The position numbers and the translations under genes are program-made. The notes beneath the pieces are model-generated. The model was not told where the DNA came from. It saw only the letters and a program-made list of their open reading frames with translations, and did no database searches. Shown here in pieces: positions 34,669 to 39,173 of a DNA stretch of 39,173 nt. The first letter of the stretch is position 1. Each line of letters opens with the position of its first letter. The stretch comes from an uncultured Collinsella sp. (lineage in GTDB: Bacteria > Actinomycetota > Coriobacteriia > Coriobacteriales > Coriobacteriaceae): positions 1-39,173 of the forward strand of contig URMO01000014.1 in NCBI GenBank assembly GCA_900549085.1, written 5' to 3'.

Positions 34669-36108
34669 ATGACTGACGAATTAAGTAAAAAGGCTTCTTC
34701 GGCTACCAAATGGTCGCTTGTGACTGAAGTGGCCGTTAAGATCATATCGCCGCTAACTCAGATTGCTTTAGCGCATATCTTAATGCCAGAGGCTTTCGGG
34801 GTTGTCGCGACTGTCACGATGGTGACGAGCTTCGCCGACATGCTCTCTGACGCTGGCTTCCAGAAATACCTCATTCAACATGAGTTCGAGGACAAAGACC
34901 ATCTCTATCGCAGCGCAAACGTCGCCTTTATAACGAACTTGGTCGTCTCGCTCACACTTTGGATTCTCGTCGGGATCTTCAATGAGCCTCTAGCGACTCT
35001 CGTTGGCAACGACGGGCTCGGAATCGTGCTCATCGTAGCCTGCGCTTCCCTTCCCCTCACAGCTCTGAGCAGTATCCAACTGGCTCTGTTCCACAGGACG
35101 TTCGCCTTTAAGGATCTCTTTGTAGTTCGCGTCGCAGTGGCTCTTGTTCCCCTTGTCGTAACAGTCCCCTTGGCGCTTTTGGGCTTCGACTTCTGGTCGC
35201 TTGTGATCGGGACGATTGTCGGTAACCTTGTGAATGCGCTTGTCCTTACTCTCAAGTCCGACTGGAAGCCATCGCTTTTCTATTCCCTCGCCGAGCTGAG
35301 GGAGATGATTTCGTTCAGCGCGTGGACGCTCCTCGAGCAGTTCTCCATCTGGCTCACTTCCTGGATGGGCACGTTTATCGTCGGCTCACTGTTGACCCCG
35401 TATTACCTCGGTCTATATAAGACCTCGATTTCCATGGTCAACACCGGCATGGGAATCATTACGAGTGCAACCACCCCCGTGCTTTTCGCCGAGCTTTCCC
35501 GAAGGCAGGGTGACAACGAGTCGTTCCAGTCTGCCTTCTTCCGCATGCAGGAGAAGGTTGCTCTGTTCGTTGTGCCGCTCGGTTTCGGGATTTTCCTCTA
35601 CCGCGACTTTGTGACCGCGCTTGTGCTCGGGCCTCAGTGGTCCGATGGGTCCCTTATGTTTGGTCTGTGGGCTCTGAGCAGCGCCGCCGTGATCCCGATT
35701 GGCTACTATGCGAGCGAGGTTTTCAGGGCGAAGGGCAGGCCCAAGCTTTCTTTTGCCTCGCAAGCCGCCTACCTTCTGATTATGGCGCCTGTCACGTACT
35801 ATGCGGCGACACTGGATTTCGAGTCCTTTGCTCTGTGTAGCTCGCTTTTACGCCTCATTGCTATTGGTATCGATGTCTTCATCCTCAAAGCCTTCATCAA
35901 ATTCCCCGTAGGCAAGATGATTGCCTGCTTGCTGCCCATCTTCATTTGCTCCGCCGTGATGATTGCCGCCGGCTGGATTCTTGCCGACTTTGGTGTTCCG
36001 ACTATCGCGGGGATATTCGCTTGTGTTGTCGTTTACGCCCTGTGCTGCGAGGTCTTCCCGTCGACCCGCGCACAGCTTAATCGGCTTCTTTCGAGAATCA
36101 TGGGATAG
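34669..36108 (+). CDS. Wzx-like polysaccharide flippase
   Basis: A 479-residue polytopic membrane protein of the polysaccharide transport (PST/MOP) superfamily with about 12-14 hydrophobic segments. It begins with a short soluble stretch, KWSLVTEVAVKIISPLTQIA and LMPEAFGVVATVTM, a typical flippase opening. It moves lipid-linked repeat units across the membrane for the polymerase. GAAGGAAG lies very close before the ATG. GC content and codon use are higher than in the glycosyltransferases upstream, which suggests the operon is a mosaic. Confidence 0.9.
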   Translation: MTDELSKKASSATKWSLVTEVAVKIISPLTQIALAHILMPEAFGVVATVTMVTSFADMLSDAGFQKYLIQHEFEDKDHLYRSANVAFITNLVVSLTLWILVGIFNEPLATLVGNDGLGIVLIVACASLPLTALSSIQLALFHRTFAFKDLFVVRVAVALVPLVVTVPLALLGFDFWSLVIGTIVGNLVNALVLTLKSDWKPSLFYSLAELREMISFSAWTLLEQFSIWLTSWMGTFIVGSLLTPYYLGLYKTSISMVNTGMGIITSATTPVLFAELSRRQGDNESFQSAFFRMQEKVALFVVPLGFGIFLYRDFVTALVLGPQWSDGSLMFGLWALSSAAVIPIGYYASEVFRAKGRPKLSFASQAAYLLIMAPVTYYAATLDFESFALCSSLLRLIAIGIDVFILKAFIKFPVGKMIACLLPIFICSAVMIAAGWILADFGVPTIAGIFACVVVYALCCEVFPSTRAQLNRLLSRIMG

Positions 36109-36147
36109 GAAAGGTATGGACCTCATGTTGAGAAACGGAACCGGGGG

Positions 36148-36651
36148 GTGTCCAGATTGGTTGCGATACGGGGGGGTGCTTCCCCTCTGACGGACCATGC
36201 GCTCAGATTTCTTTGGGTTTTTTTAAAGGCCCCGCGCTCGTCCAATCCTATCTGGAGGTTGATGCTGCAGCATATGCGCGAGAGATATGGGCTCGAGATA
36301 TCCCGCTCAACTGATATCAGTCCGGGCCTTTATCTGGGCCACGCCTACAACATCACGGTGAACCCGGCTGCCATCATCGGCTCGAATTGCAATCTACATA
36401 AGGGCGTGACTATTGGCCAGGAGAACCGAGGGAAACGCAAAGGTGCCCCGGTAATAGGGAATTGCGTCTGGATAGGCGTCAACGCGACCTTGGTCGGCAG
36501 AATCTCAGTGGGAAACGATGTCCTTATTGCCCCTGGGGCGTACGTGAACTGCGATGTTCCTAGCCACTCGATCGTGCTGGGCAATCCCTGTCGTGTAATT
36601 TCGAGAAATAACGCTACCGAAGGATATATCAATCGTAAGGTGCAAATTTAG
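36148..36651 (+). CDS. Serine-acetyltransferase-like (CysE-fold) acetyltransferase
   Basis: A 167-residue hexapeptide acyltransferase. The C-terminal part has the left-handed beta-helix pattern of CysE-like enzymes: PGLYLGHAYNITVNPAAIIG with the likely catalytic His, NLHKGVTIGQE, and VIGNCVWIGVNATLVGRISVG. In this setting it more likely acetylates a sugar than serine. The start is uncertain. GTG at 36148 lies in a G-rich stretch, and a better ribosome site (AGGAAAGG) precedes ATGs at 36117 and 36126 in another frame. That frame would join this one if the G6 tract before 36148 had one more G. Confidence 0.8.
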   Translation: MSRLVAIRGGASPLTDHALRFLWVFLKAPRSSNPIWRLMLQHMRERYGLEISRSTDISPGLYLGHAYNITVNPAAIIGSNCNLHKGVTIGQENRGKRKGAPVIGNCVWIGVNATLVGRISVGNDVLIAPGAYVNCDVPSHSIVLGNPCRVISRNNATEGYINRKVQI

Positions 36652-36683
36652 AACTCTAACCTACCTAATGAAAGAGAGTATAT

Positions 36684-37724
36684 ATGGCAACTAGAAAAGT
36701 GCTCGTCACAGGGGCCGCCGGCTTCATCGGCGCGTTCCTCGTCAAGAAGCTGCTCGAGGAATCTGACGACGTTATTGTCGGCCTCGACAACCTCAACAGC
36801 TACTACGACCCCGGCATCAAGGATGCGCGCCTCCACATGCTGGCCGGGGCCGATACAGACGGCCGCTTCACCTTCGTGCGCGGCGACCTGTGCGACGCCG
36901 CCCTCATCGAGCGCCTGTTCGCGGAGAACGGCTTCGACGTCGTGGTGAACCTCGCCGCCCAGGCGGGCGTGCGCTACTCCATCGAGAACCCGCGCGCCTA
37001 CCTCGAGAGCAACCTCATCGGATTCTTTAACATCCTCGAGGCATGCCGCCACCACCCGGTCAAGCACCTGGTCTACGCAAGCTCCAGCTCGGTCTACGGC
37101 GGCAACAAGAAGGTTCCGTTCTCCGAGGAGGACCGAGTCGACTCGCCGGTCTCGCTCTACGCCGCCACAAAGAAGTCCAACGAGCTCATGGCCGCCGCCT
37201 ACTCGAAGCTCTACTCCATCCCGGCGACCGGTCTGCGCTTCTTCACCGTGTACGGCCCCATGGGCAGGCCCGACATGGCCTACTTCGGCTTCACCGAGAA
37301 GCTGCGCCGCGGCGACACCATCAAAATCTTCAACATGGGCGACTGCCGCCGCGACTTCACCTACGTCGACGACATCGTCGAGGGCGTGAGGCGCGTCATG
37401 GACGCCGCGCCCGAGGTGAAAATGGGCGAGGACGGGCTGCCGCTCGCCGCGCACCGCGTCTACAACATCGGCAACTCGCACCCCGAGAACCTGCTCGACT
37501 TCGTTGACACGCTGCAACGCGTGCTGGTGGAGGAGGGCGTGCTGCCTGCGGACTACGACTTCGAGGCCCACAAGCAGCTCGTGCCCATGCAGCCGGGCGA
37601 CGTGCCCGTCACCTACGCCGATACCACGGCGCTCCAGCGCGACCTGGGCTACAAGCCCGCGACGCCGCTCGAGGACGGCCTGAGGGCCTTTGCCAAGTGG
37701 TATAAGCGCTACTACAACATTTAG
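36684..37724 (+). CDS. UDP-glucuronate 4-epimerase
   Basis: NAD-dependent extended short-chain dehydrogenase that interconverts UDP-glucuronate and UDP-galacturonate. The 346-residue product has the Rossmann motif TGAAGFIGAFL at the N-terminus, the catalytic SSSSVYG segment and YAATKKSNE (YxxxK). It also has the family motifs LAAQAGVRYSIENP and DFTYVDDIVEG. The length is right and the similarity pattern fits glucuronate epimerases better than GalE. Its partner Ugd, next in the operon, supplies UDP-glucuronate. Strikingly GC-rich codons compared with the glycosyltransferase genes. A terminator follows its stop. Confidence 0.9.
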   Translation: MATRKVLVTGAAGFIGAFLVKKLLEESDDVIVGLDNLNSYYDPGIKDARLHMLAGADTDGRFTFVRGDLCDAALIERLFAENGFDVVVNLAAQAGVRYSIENPRAYLESNLIGFFNILEACRHHPVKHLVYASSSSVYGGNKKVPFSEEDRVDSPVSLYAATKKSNELMAAAYSKLYSIPATGLRFFTVYGPMGRPDMAYFGFTEKLRRGDTIKIFNMGDCRRDFTYVDDIVEGVRRVMDAAPEVKMGEDGLPLAAHRVYNIGNSHPENLLDFVDTLQRVLVEEGVLPADYDFEAHKQLVPMQPGDVPVTYADTTALQRDLGYKPATPLEDGLRAFAKWYKRYYNI

Positions 37725-37730
37725 GAAATC

Positions 37731-37757
37731 ATGGCCCTGTAACAGGGGCCATTTTTC
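37731..37757 (+). terminator. Terminator between the epimerase and ugd
   Basis: ATGGCCCTG pairs with CAGGGGCCAT (one bulged G), followed by five T. It lies 7 bp after the epimerase stop, so ugd may have its own promoter or depend on antitermination. Confidence 0.75.
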
Positions 37758-37793
37758 ATGCGAATTATTGTTCTTTGACAATTGGAGAATGAC

Positions 37794-39074
37794 ATGAAGA
37801 TCGCTGTCGCCGGTACCGGCTACGTCGGCCTGTCCCTCGCCGTCCTGCTCTCGCAGCACAACGAGGTCCACGCGCTGGACATCGTGCCCGAGAAGGTCGA
37901 GAAGATCAACAACTACCAGTCGCCCATCCAGGACGACGAGATCGAGCGCTTCCTGGCGGAGGCCAAGTCGGGGGAGCGCGAGCTCGACCTACACGCCACC
38001 GTCGACGTGGCCGAGGCATATACGGGCGCCGACTACGCCGTGATCGCGACGCCGACGAACTATGACTCGGACAGGAACTTCTTCGACACGAGCTCCGTCG
38101 AGGCCGCCATCGCCGCTGTGCGCTCGGTGAACCCGGACGCCTGGATCGTCATCAAGTCGACCATCCCCGTCGGCTACACCGCGGGCCTGCGAGAGAGGCT
38201 GGGCGACAGCAAGATCTTCTTCAGCCCAGAGTTCCTGCGCGAGAGCAAGGCACTCTACGACAACCTGCACCCCAGCCGCATCGTGGTGGGCGCGCCTAAA
38301 GACGACGCTAACGCCGTCGCGGCTGCCGAGCGTTTCGCACGTCTGCTCGCGCAGGGCGCCGACGCCGCCGAGCTTGAGCGCGTGAACGCCGACGGCACCG
38401 TGGGTATCCCCGAGCTCGTGCTGGGCACCACCGAGGCTGAGGCCGTCAAGCTCTTCGCCAACACCTATCTGGCGCTGCGCGTGGCCTACTTCAACGAGCT
38501 TGACACCTACTGCGAGGTCCGCGGCCTCAACACCCGCGACGTCATCGACGGCGTGTGCCTGGAGCCGCGCATCGGCAGCCACTACAACAACCCCAGCTTC
38601 GGCTACGGCGGCTACTGCCTGCCCAAGGACACCAAGCAGCTCCTCGCCAACTTTCGGGACGTGCCCCAGAACATGATAACAGCCATCGTCGAATCCAACC
38701 GCACAAGAAAGGATTTCATCGCTGAACGCGTTCTGGAGCTTGCCGGCGCATACAATTCCGGAAGCACCTGGGATATCTCCAAAGAAAAAAATATCACCAT
38801 AGGCGTATACCGTCTCACTATGAAGAGCAACTCCGACAACTTCCGCCAGTCCTCCATTCAAGGCGTAATAAAACGCCTAAAAGCAAAGGGCGTGACCGTT
38901 GTAATCTACGAACCAACTCTTCCGCCTGACACCACCTTCTTCGGAAGCCGCATAATAAAAAACCTGAACGAATTCAAATCTATATCCGACACAATCATTG
39001 CCAACCGGTATGATTCATGCCTCGATGACGTCAAGACTAAAGTATATACCAGAGATATTTTCGGGAAGGATTGA
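37794..39074 (+). CDS. ugd: UDP-glucose 6-dehydrogenase
   Basis: Oxidises UDP-glucose to UDP-glucuronate with two NAD+. The 426-residue product has the N-terminal Rossmann motif GTGYVGLSLAV, FSPEFLRESKALYDNLHPSR, and the catalytic Cys in FGYGGYCLPKDTKQLLANF near residue 279. It ends TRDIFGKD as in the E. coli Ugd type, with a short insertion near residue 320 (NSGSTWDISKE). The ATG at 37794 follows GGAG at good spacing. The first 870 bases are very GC-rich, but from about 38,670 the codons turn AT-rich to the end, which looks like a recombination junction inside the gene. The protein still appears intact. Confidence 0.93.
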   Translation: MKIAVAGTGYVGLSLAVLLSQHNEVHALDIVPEKVEKINNYQSPIQDDEIERFLAEAKSGERELDLHATVDVAEAYTGADYAVIATPTNYDSDRNFFDTSSVEAAIAAVRSVNPDAWIVIKSTIPVGYTAGLRERLGDSKIFFSPEFLRESKALYDNLHPSRIVVGAPKDDANAVAAAERFARLLAQGADAAELERVNADGTVGIPELVLGTTEAEAVKLFANTYLALRVAYFNELDTYCEVRGLNTRDVIDGVCLEPRIGSHYNNPSFGYGGYCLPKDTKQLLANFRDVPQNMITAIVESNRTRKDFIAERVLELAGAYNSGSTWDISKEKNITIGVYRLTMKSNSDNFRQSSIQGVIKRLKAKGVTVVIYEPTLPPDTTFFGSRIIKNLNEFKSISDTIIANRYDSCLDDVKTKVYTRDIFGKD

Positions 39075-39079
39075 TTTTA

Positions 39080-39098
39080 TGGGACAGGGGTCAGACCC
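39080..39098. repeat. REP-type palindrome fragment at the right edge
   Basis: TGGGACAGGGGTCAGACCC lies just after ugd. Sequences of this form (GGGACAGGGGTC and its complement) often flank REP-associated tyrosine transposase genes in other bacteria, from general knowledge. The window ends before any partner repeat or transposase could be seen. The last 70 bases are AT-rich with no gene. Confidence 0.35.
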
Positions 39099-39173
39099 AA
39101 TAACGTTTAGTTAAGCCCCTAATCCTATTTTTATATCTATTTTTATTTAAACTATTGACATTTCATTAAAAAT

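Overview
The window looks like chromosomal DNA from a high-GC gut actinobacterium of the class Coriobacteriia, most likely Collinsella or a close relative. This is inferred from GC-rich codon use in the housekeeping genes, actinobacterial-type Lys/Ala-rich protein tails, and a paired glgC/glgD set; no taxonomic marker gene is present to prove it.

Layout. (1) 1-9114, housekeeping: metK on the minus strand diverges from gltX, priA, def, fmt and rsmB on the plus strand. All six are intact. (2) 9115-9564, a 450-bp gap between convergent rsmB and a FmdB-type zinc-ribbon gene, filled by three palindromic elements. (3) 9890-23169, a minus-strand glycogen locus read right to left: glgB, glgP, glgC, glgD, glgA, then a large GH13 amylase/4-alpha-glucanotransferase fusion. 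ADP-glucose is made by GlgC/GlgD, polymerised by GlgA, branched by GlgB, and degraded by GlgP and the GH13-MalQ protein. Copies of a GATGGTAAAACG-like motif lie upstream of both glgB and the GH13-MalQ gene, suggesting one LacI-type regulator controls both. (4) 23516-25131: a HAD phosphatase, a thiamine diphosphokinase-like gene and tRNA-Ala(GGC). (5) 25884-39074: a surface polysaccharide operon led by a LoaP/NusG-type antiterminator, followed by a priming sugar transferase, glycosyltransferases, acetyltransferases, a DUF2334 deacetylase, a Wzy-like polymerase, a TupA-like ATP-grasp ligase, a Wzx flippase, a UDP-glucuronate 4-epimerase and UDP-glucose dehydrogenase. The product is probably a uronic-acid-containing glycan that may carry amide-linked amino acids.

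Three things stand out. First, GlgA and GlgB both carry long histone-H1-like Lys/Ala/Thr/Pro tails, which is unusual for glycogen enzymes. Second, intergenic gaps hold at least four families of long palindromes. In two families the loop is conserved while the stem sequence differs between copies and stays self-complementary. Third, the storage and surface polysaccharide genes carry many lesions while the essential genes carry none: in-frame TAG in glgB and in the GH13-MalQ gene, three in-frame stops in one glycosyltransferase, and one-base shifts at homopolymers in loaP and the deacetylase.
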